A stretch of 64,000 nucleotides of DNA, from contig NZ_JASJOF010000002.1 of assembly GCF_030163795.1 (NCBI RefSeq), forward strand, positions 62,001 to 126,000, in the 5' to 3' direction. This DNA comes from Roseicyclus marinus. GTDB lineage: Bacteria > Pseudomonadota > Alphaproteobacteria > Rhodobacterales > Rhodobacteraceae. Shown here in pieces: positions 27,209 to 35,461 of the stretch. Under the pieces are notes generated by a model. It was not told where the DNA came from, searched no databases, and saw only the letters and a list, made by a program, of their open reading frames with translations. Position 1 is the first letter of the stretch. Each line of letters begins with the position of its first letter. The translations under genes and the position numbers were made by a program.

Positions 27209-28363
27209 ATGCTCAACGGACCCTTCTCTCCCTGGCCTTCCTTCACCGAGGAAGAAGCCGATGCCGTCCGTGACGTGATCCTCTCGGGCAAGGTCAATTA
27301 CTGGACCGGCACGATCGGGCGAGATTTTGAAAAGGACTTTGCCGCCTTCGTCGGCGCGTCCCATGCCATCGCGCTGGCCAACGGCACGGTTGCGCTGGAT
27401 CTGGCGCTGCAGGGGCTAGGAATCGGGCACGCCTTTGGCGGCGGCGAGCGGGACGAAGTGATCGTCACCCCGCGCAGCTTCATCGCGTCAGCTTCTGCCG
27501 TGGTCAACGCAGGCGCACGCGCCGTCTTTGCCGATGTGGATCGCGACAGCCAGACCATCACGCCTGCCACTGTGGAGCCGCTGATCACCCGAAATACCCG
27601 CGCGATCATCTGCGTGCATCTCGCGGGCTGGCCTTGCGATATGGACGGGCTGCGCGCGCTGGCAGAGCCGCGCGGCATCAAGCTGATCGAGGATTGCGCG
27701 CAGGCCCATGGCGCGGCGCTGAATGGCAGGCCAGTGGGCGGATTGGGCGATGTAGCCGCGTGGTCTTTTTGTCAGGACAAGATCATGACCACGGGCGGTG
27801 AAGGCGGGATGGTCACCTGCAATGACGAGACGCTCTGGCGGCGCATGTGGGCCTACAAGGATCACGGCAAAAACTGGGAGGCGGTTTATGAGCGCGACCA
27901 CGCGCCGGGCTTTCGCTGGCTGCATGAGAGCATCGGCACCAACTGGCGCCTGACCGAGGCGCAATCGGTGATTGGCCGCATTCAGCTCAGGCGCATGGAC
28001 GAATGGCAATCCGCCCGTAGCCGCAACGCGGAGGCAATCATGGAGGCTGCGCGCGCCAACCCGCTGTTCCGCGTACCGGATATCCCCGAGAGCGTGACCC
28101 ATGCCTGGTACAAAGCCTATATCTTTGTGAGGGGCGACGCCGCACTGCGCGACCGCATTATGAACCAGATCACCGCGCAGGGAGTGCCTTGCTTTTCCGG
28201 CTCATGTTCGGAGATATACCGCGAGAAGGCCTTTGGCGGCCTGCCAGAGCGCCTACCCGTCGCGCAAGAACTGGGTGAGACGAGCCTAATGTTTCTGGTG
28301 CATCCGACGCTGACGGAGGCGGAAATGGACAAGACCGCCGAGGTTATCCGAGCAATTCGCTAG
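27209..28363 (+). CDS. PglE-type UDP-4-keto sugar aminotransferase, DegT/DnrJ/EryC1 family
   Basis: A 384-residue PLP aminotransferase. Landmarks are ALANGTVALDLALQGLGIG, the aspartate motif LIEDCAQAHGAALNGRPVGG, the PLP lysine in AAWSFCQDKIMTTGGEGGM (in the S-F-x-x-x-K position), and ENWRLTEAQ-like GTNWRLTEAQSVIG. I prefer ATG 27209 (MLNGPFSPWPSF, preceded by AAAGGA) to the GTG at 27176. It would aminate C4 of a UDP-4-keto-6-deoxy-GlcNAc. The 4,6-dehydratase that makes that substrate (PglF) is not found in the window. Confidence 0.88.
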   Translation: MLNGPFSPWPSFTEEEADAVRDVILSGKVNYWTGTIGRDFEKDFAAFVGASHAIALANGTVALDLALQGLGIGHAFGGGERDEVIVTPRSFIASASAVVNAGARAVFADVDRDSQTITPATVEPLITRNTRAIICVHLAGWPCDMDGLRALAEPRGIKLIEDCAQAHGAALNGRPVGGLGDVAAWSFCQDKIMTTGGEGGMVTCNDETLWRRMWAYKDHGKNWEAVYERDHAPGFRWLHESIGTNWRLTEAQSVIGRIQLRRMDEWQSARSRNAEAIMEAARANPLFRVPDIPESVTHAWYKAYIFVRGDAALRDRIMNQITAQGVPCFSGSCSEIYREKAFGGLPERLPVAQELGETSLMFLVHPTLTEAEMDKTAEVIRAIR

Positions 28364-28371
28364 ACAGGCGC

Positions 28372-28572
28372 ATGGCGCACAGAGAGCCACGTCTGTCTGA
28401 CATCAGACGCCGATCGCGGCGGAAAACGTTTGATCAGCTGGAGCAGTTAGTCGATCTTGACGTCGAAAGGCAGGCTGCTTGGGGAATGTCGGTTGAGATG
28501 ATCAAATTAGAAATGTTGGAGTTTAAACGCATGAAGATTTTTACCCTGTCGCCTCGTAGAGTATGGCATTGA
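28372..28572 (+). CDS. Small unknown protein (doubtful)
   Basis: A 66-codon frame starts 8 nt after the aminotransferase stop and overlaps the start of the next gene by 10 nt. The product is basic (REPRLSDIRRRSRRKTFDQL) and helical (VDLDVERQAAWGMSVEMIKLE), without a signal peptide or a known motif. Tight spacing on both sides is the only support; it could equally be a non-coding linker. Confidence 0.3.
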   Translation: MAHREPRLSDIRRRSRRKTFDQLEQLVDLDVERQAAWGMSVEMIKLEMLEFKRMKIFTLSPRRVWH

Positions 28573-30224
28573 AAACTTTCTTTTTTTGCCTCTTTGTCGC
28601 CCTTATAGGTTTTGTTGCCTTCAAAGGCGCCAAAGATGTTTTGTTATCTGATGCGGACAGCAATGTGGTCTTAGACCTTTTGGTAGAGATTAATGGAATT
28701 CCGCCATCAAATCCAGCGCTTGGGTCAATTTTTTCCATTGATTTTAGCGACGTTGATTTAGCGTGTGGCGCTGGTTTCGTCTCAAGTGTTGGCACTAGAA
28801 TTTATCAAAACCAAAATGATATTGAATTTTGGTGTAGGCGTCCAGATGATACTCTCATCGACTGGCAATCTCTGGGCCGCCCGCTGCAAGATTTTCCATC
28901 TTCAATGGTTGGAAATGTGGGTGGCGATCTTTACGAATATATTGCTCGAACAATGTATGATTTTGAAGCGCAACAATGGATACCACTCATTGATCTTGGG
29001 GGAATAGACACTGCCGGAATGGGCTCGTACGTGTTTCGCACTGCAGATGTTCCATGGTCAATTGTTTATAATTACCAGAATTGTCAGGGTTTGTCTGCTG
29101 TGAGTGCAGACGGTTATTTTGGCACGCTACCATTGGAATCTGGCGAAAGTTTTTCAGCGGCGACGATTTGGCGTGGATATTTTTATGCAAATATTGGAAA
29201 TGAAGTTGTACGTGCACCACTTAACGAAGTGCGAGAAGCCTGTTTTTATTTGGCTGAGCAGGCCATCATTCCAGATAATAACTATATTTACGCGATGTAC
29301 CCAATTGCGGACCGTCTTTTAATAGGTGGCGGTGGCTGGCCATTTTTAGAGAGCTCGCAGCAAAACTGCCCACTGATCTACAGCGTCGACCCCAATGGCT
29401 CAGTGGATCAAATTTCACTGCGGAATTGCGAGCGCGATCATATCACGGAGATTTATGGGTTTTCTTTAGCTGATGATGCAGTCGTGGCGGGCACTTATCC
29501 AATGGGCGAACTATACGCGGTGGAAAGTGGCTCTTCGTTTGCCAACCGTACAGGCTTACCTAGATTTCAAGTAGAGCCTTGGGAAAGAGATGATGGTACA
29601 CGTAACTTAGAATCCCAGGCTCTAGTGTCATCCTACGGGATGCTATTTGTAGGCATGTTTCCATGGGGCGAGCTTTATTATTCTGATGCGATTTGGATGA
29701 CTAATGGAGGCTCACATCGCGTATTTTCATATCCAACAAGATCTAGCAGCAAGGAGCCATACTTTGTGCCGGCGTTGCGCGCTTATTGCCCAGGCGATCT
29801 TGTCGAGGTGCCAAATTGTATCGAAGGCGCACGTCTAGACCTTTGGGGCCAACGCGTCACTTCCATTGCGGTGTTGGATGGAAAAATATGCGTTGGCACA
29901 GGCAACACCTTTGCTACGGTATTTGATGAAGATGAGCATACCTTTGTGCCGCCGCATTCTGAATCCGAATACGGCGCGGTTCATTGCGCACTATTAAAAA
30001 ATCAAACACTAGCACCGTTTGTTCCGGAGGAAGAAGTGGTTCTTAATTTCCGCATTACCGTCGCGGAGTTAATTGTTGAACGAGATGGTGAAATTCTTGC
30101 TCGGCAGCCGCATGATCTAGACGAAGTGGAATTAGCAGCTTTGACCGGGGGCAGGTACTCAATCGATTTGGGAGTGGGCGCATATGGCGAAACGCCTGCA
30201 GATGTATCGATATTAACAGATTGA
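28563..30224 (+). CDS. Secreted or membrane-anchored protein of unknown function, AT-rich
   Basis: A 553-residue protein. Residues 1-25 (MALKTFFFCLFVALIGFVAF) form a signal peptide or N-terminal anchor. The remainder has repeated short strands with GDLYEYIARTMYD, GELYAVESG and GELYYSDAIW, spaced through the chain as in a beta-propeller; several Cys pairs (for example CRRP, NCERD, CPGDLVEVPNCIEG) suggest disulfides in the periplasm or outside the cell. I do not recognise a family. The gene is visibly richer in A and T than the sugar genes before it and stands between that operon and an IS element, which suggests later acquisition. The start ATG 28563 has no strong ribosome-binding site. Confidence 0.7.
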   Translation: MALKTFFFCLFVALIGFVAFKGAKDVLLSDADSNVVLDLLVEINGIPPSNPALGSIFSIDFSDVDLACGAGFVSSVGTRIYQNQNDIEFWCRRPDDTLIDWQSLGRPLQDFPSSMVGNVGGDLYEYIARTMYDFEAQQWIPLIDLGGIDTAGMGSYVFRTADVPWSIVYNYQNCQGLSAVSADGYFGTLPLESGESFSAATIWRGYFYANIGNEVVRAPLNEVREACFYLAEQAIIPDNNYIYAMYPIADRLLIGGGGWPFLESSQQNCPLIYSVDPNGSVDQISLRNCERDHITEIYGFSLADDAVVAGTYPMGELYAVESGSSFANRTGLPRFQVEPWERDDGTRNLESQALVSSYGMLFVGMFPWGELYYSDAIWMTNGGSHRVFSYPTRSSSKEPYFVPALRAYCPGDLVEVPNCIEGARLDLWGQRVTSIAVLDGKICVGTGNTFATVFDEDEHTFVPPHSESEYGAVHCALLKNQTLAPFVPEEEVVLNFRITVAELIVERDGEILARQPHDLDEVELAALTGGRYSIDLGVGAYGETPADVSILTD

Positions 30225-30438
30225 TGTGAGGCGGATATCTTTCAGGATGCCGTTATAGTTAAGTTGGCTCCACACTCGTTGATTATCAGAGCCAGAAGAT
30301 GACGGTGCGGGGTGAAATCGGGTCGGGTGTCTCCAAGTGGCAAAGTCAGCAAGCGTTATCTCGACGATCTCCCTGCGAGCTATTTATCAAACCTTTGGAT
30401 AGACACCGCGACCGGTAGCGGCATGGGTAAAGTCTAAC
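30225..30438. other. Non-coding stretch before the IS1182-type element
   Basis: I see no open frame, terminator or IS end of note in these 214 nt. The sequence changes from AT-rich to mixed composition around 30300, which may mark an old recombination point. Confidence 0.4.
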
Positions 30439-31935
30439 TAATCCGGTCTGAACAAGTCGCAACGCTATGATTTTTTTGTGAAGTTATGTTTTCTGTGTCT
30501 TCGAGTTGCAGGATTTGGTCGGTTTTGGACCAGAACCCTGCAATTTCGGATTGAGCGATGAAGCCTAAATCCCGTGGCCTCGAACAGGATGATCTCTTGC
30601 GTCCGCGCCTGACCAATATGATCGACATGCGTCACGCGCTGGTGAAGTTGGCTGCGCTGATCGACTGGGATTTCTTTGAGACCGAATGGGCCGGGTTCTT
30701 CCCGTCGCATATGGGACGCCCTGCGACGTCGCCGCGTCTGGTGGCGGGGCTGCTTTACCTGCAGCACACCTACCGGCTGTCGGACGAGGCCGTGGTCGCG
30801 CGTTGGGTGGAGAACCCATACTACCAGCACTTTTGTGGCGAGACGTTCTTTCAGCACCGCTTCCCGCTCGACCCCTCGTCGCTAACGCAGTGGCGTAGAG
30901 GGATTGGTGAGGAGGGCGTCGAGTGGCTGCTAACCGAGACGATCGAGGCGGGTCGCGGGGCCGGGGTGATTTCGGAACGCAGCGTCGAGGCAGTGATCGT
31001 GGACACCAAGGTAATGGAAAAGGCAATCGCCCATCCCACGGATGCGCGGCTTTACGAGAAAGCCCGTCGGCGTCTGGTGGTGCTCGCTCAAGAAGCAGAC
31101 CTGTCTGTTCGCCAGAGTTACAAGCGGCTCGCGCCGCGTCTGTCGGGCCAGGTCGGGCGCTATGCCCATGCGCGGCAGTTCAAGCGGATGCGCAAGGCGC
31201 TGCGGCGACTGGAGGGCTATACTGGCAGCGTGATGCGGGACATCCAGCGCCAACTGGGCCGAGTGACCGACAACAGCCTTCGGCAGCGGATCGAGGTGGA
31301 GGTCGCGCTTGTGGACCGGCGGCTGCGCCAGAAGCCGAAGGACAATGGCAAGCTCTACGCGCTGCATGAGCCGAAGGTGGATTGCATCTCCAAGGGCATG
31401 GCGCGGGTGCACTACGAGTTCGGAACGAAGGTGTTGGTGACGACAACCCACAAGGAGGGCTTTGTTGTCGGCATTCGATCGATGCCCGGGAACCCTTATG
31501 ATGGGCACACGCTGCGCGAGGCGCTGGAGCAGTTGGAAATCCTGACGGACACCCGCCCGAAGCGGGCCTTCGTGGATCGCGGCTATCGCGGCCACGGGGT
31601 CCAGACCACGGCGGTTTACATCGCCGGCTCGAGACGCGGGATGACCCCGGCGCTTCAGCGAGACCTTCGCCGACGCAGCGCGATCGAGCCAACGATCGGA
31701 CACATGAAAACGGATGGGCGTCTCGCGCGCTGCGCTCTCACGGGCACGCTTGGTGACGCGCTTCATGCCGTCCTGTGCGGGTGCGGGCACAACATACGCA
31801 TGATCCTGGCCCACCTCAGGGCTCTTTGGGTCCAAATCCTGGCGGCGCTGCTCGACGCATTCGGGGCAAGGGGCAGCGCTGAACGATCTGATTGCGGTCT
31901 GAAGGGGCTCGCCGCATGATGTTCAGGGCGGACTA
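30439..31935 (+). mobile_element. IS1182-type (IS5 superfamily) element, intact
   Basis: The left end TAATCCGGTCTGAACA (30439) and the right end, inverted as TAGTCCGCCCTGAACA (to 31935), form imperfect terminal repeats. One complete transposase gene lies between them. Relatives in this window are the fragment at 19513-20460 and the left-end scrap at 12533. Its right flank is a decayed IS3 gene, so it inserted next to or into other mobile DNA. Confidence 0.8.
30558..31919 (+). CDS. IS1182-type transposase
   Basis: A 453-residue DDE transposase. The N-terminal DUF772-like domain includes MGRPATSPRLVAGLLYLQHT and YYQHFCGETFFQHRFPLDPSS; the catalytic region has VEAVIVDTKVMEKAIAHPTDA (first Asp), RAFVDRGYRGHG (second Asp) and RRRSAIEPTIGHMKTDGRL (Glu). 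It ends in a basic tail with CGCGHNIRMILAHLRAL. No frameshifts; ATG 30558. Probably active. Confidence 0.9.
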   Translation: MKPKSRGLEQDDLLRPRLTNMIDMRHALVKLAALIDWDFFETEWAGFFPSHMGRPATSPRLVAGLLYLQHTYRLSDEAVVARWVENPYYQHFCGETFFQHRFPLDPSSLTQWRRGIGEEGVEWLLTETIEAGRGAGVISERSVEAVIVDTKVMEKAIAHPTDARLYEKARRRLVVLAQEADLSVRQSYKRLAPRLSGQVGRYAHARQFKRMRKALRRLEGYTGSVMRDIQRQLGRVTDNSLRQRIEVEVALVDRRLRQKPKDNGKLYALHEPKVDCISKGMARVHYEFGTKVLVTTTHKEGFVVGIRSMPGNPYDGHTLREALEQLEILTDTRPKRAFVDRGYRGHGVQTTAVYIAGSRRGMTPALQRDLRRRSAIEPTIGHMKTDGRLARCALTGTLGDALHAVLCGCGHNIRMILAHLRALWVQILAALLDAFGARGSAERSDCGLKGLAA

Positions 31936-32415
31936 CATCATCGCCTGGAAGCTTTGCACGACGATGAAGGCCGAGGACGTGACCGCTACGCTTGATCTGG
32001 CGCAGGAAGCCTCCGGCTGCGACCGCGCAGCCGTGGTCGCCAAGCCTGGACTGCTCAGTGACAACGGCTCGTCTTACATTGCAGGTGACCTGGCGGATTA
32101 CATCGACGACAAGGGATGCAGCATGTCCGCGGCGCGCCCTACCACCCCCAGACCCAGGGCAAGATCGAGCGATGGCATCAGACCATGAAGAACCGCGTTC
32201 TGCTTGAGCATTAGTTCCTACCCAGTGACCTGAAGCTGCAGATTGCGGCCTCCGTCGACTACTACAACAACGAGCGCTGCCACGAGAGCCTCGGCAACCT
32301 GACACCCGCCGATGTGTAATTCGGGCGCGCCGAGCAGATCCTGAAACAGCGAGAGGAGATCAAACGCAAAACCATGCTCAAGCGGCGCTTGCGCCACCAA
32401 ACTGAAAACGCATAA
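31936..32415 (+). pseudogene. IS3-family orfB C-terminal remnant
   Basis: The first frame reads EASGCDRAAVVAKPGLLSDNG and SSYIAGDLADYIDDKG (second Asp region). After a frameshift near 32120 it continues VRGAPYHPQTQGKIERWHQT (Glu), then DYYNNERCHESLGNLTPADV. Stops TAG (in EH-stop-FLP) and TAA (in ADV-stop-FG) interrupt it. The N-terminal two thirds and orfA are absent, cut by the IS1182-type element. Confidence 0.8.
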
Positions 32416-32603
32416 CCTCAATCAAGGATGAGCCAGAGCCTCCAAACGAAAGCTCGCTCAACTGTCCCAAATTATCTGACGACGGACAGCAGCTACCGCA
32501 CACGGCCTCAAAGCGCAGAGCCGATTTTGAAGTCAGGTAGAGGAGACACCAGTACTGTGGGCGAATGATCACACGTGAGCAGCACTCACCGAGCCAGTCA
32601 CGT

Positions 32604-33536
32604 TCAAGGCCTCATTGAGAGCCTAGGCGGATAAGCCTCATGCTCCCAGACATTGTGCTCCGCGTATTCCAAGTATCTTGCCAAGGTTGCAACAGACTTC
32701 CAACCCCCAGCGCGCATGATCGCAACTGTGTCATGGCCCGCACACAGCAGCTCCTGAGCAGCGCCTACTCTTAGCGAGTGCCCCCTGAACTCGCCGCTAA
32801 ACTCAAGGCCTGCCCTTGCCGCGCCCTTTTGGATAGCGCGGCGAACGGTGACTGAATTCAAGTCACGACGGACTGCTTGTCCCTGATAGATCGGGCAGAA
32901 GAGGAACTCGAAGTCCGCCCCCCTCCAATCAACCCAACAACGCACAACGCGCGCTGTATCCCTTGATGTGAAGACGTAACGACCCAGACCGGCCTGATCC
33001 GTCTTGCTACGACGGATCGTTAAGCGCAGCGTACCGTCCGGTCGCCAGTCCAAGTCGTCGTCCCGCAAGGCCACCAACTCCGACCTCCTCGCAAGCATCT
33101 CGAAACCCAGCGCGAGGATGGCGCTGTCACGGATGCCCCAAGGCGTGTCGGGCTGCGCAGCTAGAACGTCGCGCAACTGCGCCCGCGAAATCCCTCTCGC
33201 CTGCTGAGGTGGCTTCTTTCGAGACCGAATGACCCGGCGCAAGGATAGCCTCACCTCCTCGTCGCGCGTCGGATCAAACATGCCCATGAGGCGGTGCACC
33301 TTGCCGATGGCAACAAGGCGGCGGCGCACTGTCGTTGGAACGAGGCGGAGCCCTTGCTCCTCGACGAACCGGCAGACTGTTTCGACTTTGGATGGAAAGC
33401 TCTCAAGACCTTGGGCGGCACACCAATCGACAAAACACTTCACATCGTCATAATACCCTCGGATCGTCGATGGGGCGTAGGCACCTTCGAGGCGGAGAAG
33501 GTGGACTTTCCAAGGGTGATCAATTTCACATCTCAT
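32604..33536 (-). CDS. Tyrosine recombinase/integrase
   Basis: A 310-residue site-specific recombinase. The N-terminal SAM-like core-binding domain covers about 1-105 (APSTIRGYYDDVKCFVDWC). The catalytic domain shows the first Arg in LARRSELVALRDDDL, the Lys in IRRSKTDQ, the HxLR box HSLRVGAAQELLCAG, the GGWKSVATLARYLEY stretch with Trp in the second His position, and the Tyr nucleophile. ATG 33536 is preferred; a TTG at 33545 would add three residues. The gene starts 20 bp from the divergent XRE gene. It may be an island or plasmid-type integrase; no tRNA or att repeat is visible next to it. Confidence 0.9.
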   Translation of the reverse strand: MRCEIDHPWKVHLLRLEGAYAPSTIRGYYDDVKCFVDWCAAQGLESFPSKVETVCRFVEEQGLRLVPTTVRRRLVAIGKVHRLMGMFDPTRDEEVRLSLRRVIRSRKKPPQQARGISRAQLRDVLAAQPDTPWGIRDSAILALGFEMLARRSELVALRDDDLDWRPDGTLRLTIRRSKTDQAGLGRYVFTSRDTARVVRCWVDWRGADFEFLFCPIYQGQAVRRDLNSVTVRRAIQKGAARAGLEFSGEFRGHSLRVGAAQELLCAGHDTVAIMRAGGWKSVATLARYLEYAEHNVWEHEAYPPRLSMRP

Positions 33537-33556
33537 GTGACACAAATTATGACACT

Positions 33557-33817
33557 ATGACAAAGATTGCAACCTCTTCTCAACTGCGCGCAGCGCGTAA
33601 TGCGATCGGATGGTCGTTGGAAAAACTTGCTCAAGAAAGTGGCATCTCACTTCGGACCCTCATTCGATATGAAGATCAAATAGGTGTGCCTGCGAGCCGC
33701 AGCGGGAATTTGGAGTGCGTGATTGTAACGCTCGAGACCGCTGGCATTGAGTTCATCGGCTCGCCCGACGACCGGCCAGGCATTCGCATCGGCCCACCCA
33801 AATCGCCGACAGTCTGA
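33557..33817 (+). CDS. XRE-family helix-turn-helix protein
   Basis: An 86-residue protein with an HTH_3 domain: SQLRAARNAIGWSLEKLAQ, ESGISLRTLIRYE. The C-terminal IEFIGSPDDRPGIRIG is a tail common in short roseobacter and rhizobial XRE regulators. It is divergent from the integrase with 20 bp between the start codons, so it may regulate both genes. Three TGACA words (in the stretch 33537-33566) lie across the start region and could be part of its operator or promoter. Confidence 0.85.
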   Translation: MTKIATSSQLRAARNAIGWSLEKLAQESGISLRTLIRYEDQIGVPASRSGNLECVIVTLETAGIEFIGSPDDRPGIRIGPPKSPTV

Positions 33818-34120
33818 CCGTGGGTCAAACCGCGGCAGCCACCCCTCCGCCCAAAGTCCTGCAAACTGGTCCGGCGCCACAAATTCACGCGACGACTGCC
33901 CTTAACGATAGGCCGCCCGACATCCCGCCCTGTGACGGCATGCGAGAACGGCCCATTGCCATCATGACATAGGCAAAACCCGAGCGGCGCCCCAGCTTCC
34001 GCGCTCCAGGTATGATTTGGAGAACTGCCCGCCGATGGTGTACACATAACAGAGGCGCAATGAATCCGAACGACCAGAGCTGCCTCTACATGTTGTCATC
34101 TTACGTGCGGAGGCCACACG
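33818..34120. other. Intergenic region, no gene recognised
   Basis: Three hundred nucleotides without a convincing frame. The last 20 nt hold GCGGAGG, the ribosome-binding site of the next gene. No tRNA, attachment repeat or terminator was seen. Confidence 0.5.
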
Positions 34121-34621
34121 ATGTCGGAAAAATTGCCTAAGCCGAACTTCAGATCCTTTATCGCCCCCGACGAAGACCTGGCGCATGTAAAGTCGATCTA
34201 CGCGGCCCTCGTCGCAGAGCTGAAGCCGTCGACTTATCTAGAGGCGCGGCAGATCGAGCTGATCGTGCTTTGCGATTTGGAAATGTCCCGCCACAGGCGG
34301 CTGAGCGTCAGCCACCTCGCATCGTCCTCCCGCACCTTCGAAGAGAGGGCAGTGCAAAAAAGGTTGCAAGCCCAAGAGGAGGACGCAGACGGCCAGGACC
34401 TCCCGCCAATCGACCCCCAGGAGATGCACCAGATCGTCGCAAGGGCGTATGCCCTCAACATCGAAACGCACGCCTACCACGACGCGAGTGTCGCAAAACT
34501 GGAGGCGCGGCGGCGATCTCTTCTGCGCGACTATGACGCCCTGAAACAGCGCGCCGCGCGCCGCCCCATCGAGGATGCGGAAGTCATCGATGCTGCCTCC
34601 GTCGATCTTGGGGAGGCATAG
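34121..34621 (+). CDS. Unknown protein, charged and helical
   Basis: A 166-residue soluble protein without signal peptide or membrane segment. It is rich in Arg, Glu and Ala, with helical heptad-like segments (YLEARQIELIVLCDLEMSRHRR, ASVAKLEARRRSLLRDYDALKQRA). I do not recognise a catalytic motif. ATG 34121 has GCGGAGG at a good distance. Its stop is 1 nt from the GTG start of the next gene, so the two form an operon. The pair might belong to the same island as the integrase. Confidence 0.7.
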   Translation: MSEKLPKPNFRSFIAPDEDLAHVKSIYAALVAELKPSTYLEARQIELIVLCDLEMSRHRRLSVSHLASSSRTFEERAVQKRLQAQEEDADGQDLPPIDPQEMHQIVARAYALNIETHAYHDASVAKLEARRRSLLRDYDALKQRAARRPIEDAEVIDAASVDLGEA

Positions 34622-34622
34622 T

Positions 34623-35177
34623 GTGCCATCCCTTCAGCCTCGGGCGCCGACATCGTCAAGGAAAGCGATTTCCAACCTGAAAAATGCGCAGAAAAGCACT
34701 GGCCCAAAGACGGCAGCAGGCAAGCGCCGTTCGAGGGACAACGCACTGCGTCACGGCTACAACACGGCCCCTTGCCCATCCGCGACGCTGGAACACCTCA
34801 GGCGCATCCTCTCTGATCCCGATGCAGACGTCGTATCATCACTGCAAACGGAAGTCGGGAGGGCGGCAGTTGCCTTGGCTGTCGCTGAGGCACGGCTAGA
34901 CCGGATCCTTGAGGATCGGTCGACGCTTCAGGTCATCGACAGGGACCACGCATCGGAAGCTGAACGCATGGCCGAAGCGATGCCGCGACACCGCAGCAGA
35001 AACAAGGAGGAGGCCTGGATGAAGGAGGCCCTAACCTTCCTTCTGAAATGCAACCATCGATCCAGACGGATGTTCAAACTACAATTCAACCAGCAGACGC
35101 GGTACCTTGCTCAGGCACATGCAACCAGACGCAAGGCTCTCCTTCACTTCCTGGCTGCGTCAGATCAAAAATTTTAG
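34623..35177 (+). CDS. Unknown protein with NAQKSTGPKT...NALRHG motif
   Basis: A 184-residue protein from GTG 34623; GGGGAGG sits 6 nt upstream and decides this start over earlier in-frame codons. Near the N-terminus it carries the motif SNLKNAQKSTGPKTAAGKRR followed by SRDNALRHGY, a conserved sequence in many uncharacterised proteins of alphaproteobacteria and planctomycetes often found in mobile or accessory DNA. The rest is helical and basic, ending HATRRKALLHFLAASDQKF. The function is unknown; nucleic-acid binding is a guess from the charge. Confidence 0.75.
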   Translation: MPSLQPRAPTSSRKAISNLKNAQKSTGPKTAAGKRRSRDNALRHGYNTAPCPSATLEHLRRILSDPDADVVSSLQTEVGRAAVALAVAEARLDRILEDRSTLQVIDRDHASEAERMAEAMPRHRSRNKEEAWMKEALTFLLKCNHRSRRMFKLQFNQQTRYLAQAHATRRKALLHFLAASDQKF

Positions 35178-35461
35178 AACGAAGCCAATTTATAAATTCA
35201 AATCATATATTTAAGCTTTTACACATCGAGTTTCTGCCTAAATTTTCAGATGTAGCGGCCCCATTCCACCAAACTGTTTCCCCTTCCGCCCACCTGCGCG
35301 ACAAACCGAAGACGTTCAGCAAACATCAGTAGTTTGCTGAACAATCCGCGCCGCTTTTGGCAAATGTCCAGAAGCACCAGCTATCCACCCACCCCCACAT
35401 CGACAAAACCGCCAACCCAAGACATACCCCCCTAGACGCCCCCTCCCCCGGACCCCCGCCC
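35178..35461. other. AT-rich intergenic region with a perfect inverted repeat
   Basis: The left half is strongly AT-rich. It holds one notable site, the inverted repeat at 35314-35342 (listed separately). The right half is C-rich and leads to the YdcF-like gene. No gene seen. Confidence 0.5.
35314..35342. promoter_or_regulatory. Perfect 11-bp inverted repeat (operator or terminator)
   Basis: GTTCAGCAAAC and GTTTGCTGAAC are exact inverted copies separated by 7 nt. There is no T-run on either side, so a dimeric-repressor operator is at least as likely as a terminator. It stands 137 nt after the unknown gene pair and 120 nt before the YdcF-like gene. Confidence 0.55.

Noticed and set aside
6259-32214. 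In-frame TAG codons in several genes considered as stop-codon recoding
   Set aside because: They occur only in genes that are also broken by frameshifts, insertions or truncation, and healthy genes such as ccmB end with TAG.
32416-34120. A tRNA or att site beside the integrase
   Set aside because: No T-loop-like GGTTCGAnTCC or clover-leaf pattern and no direct repeat were found near the gene.
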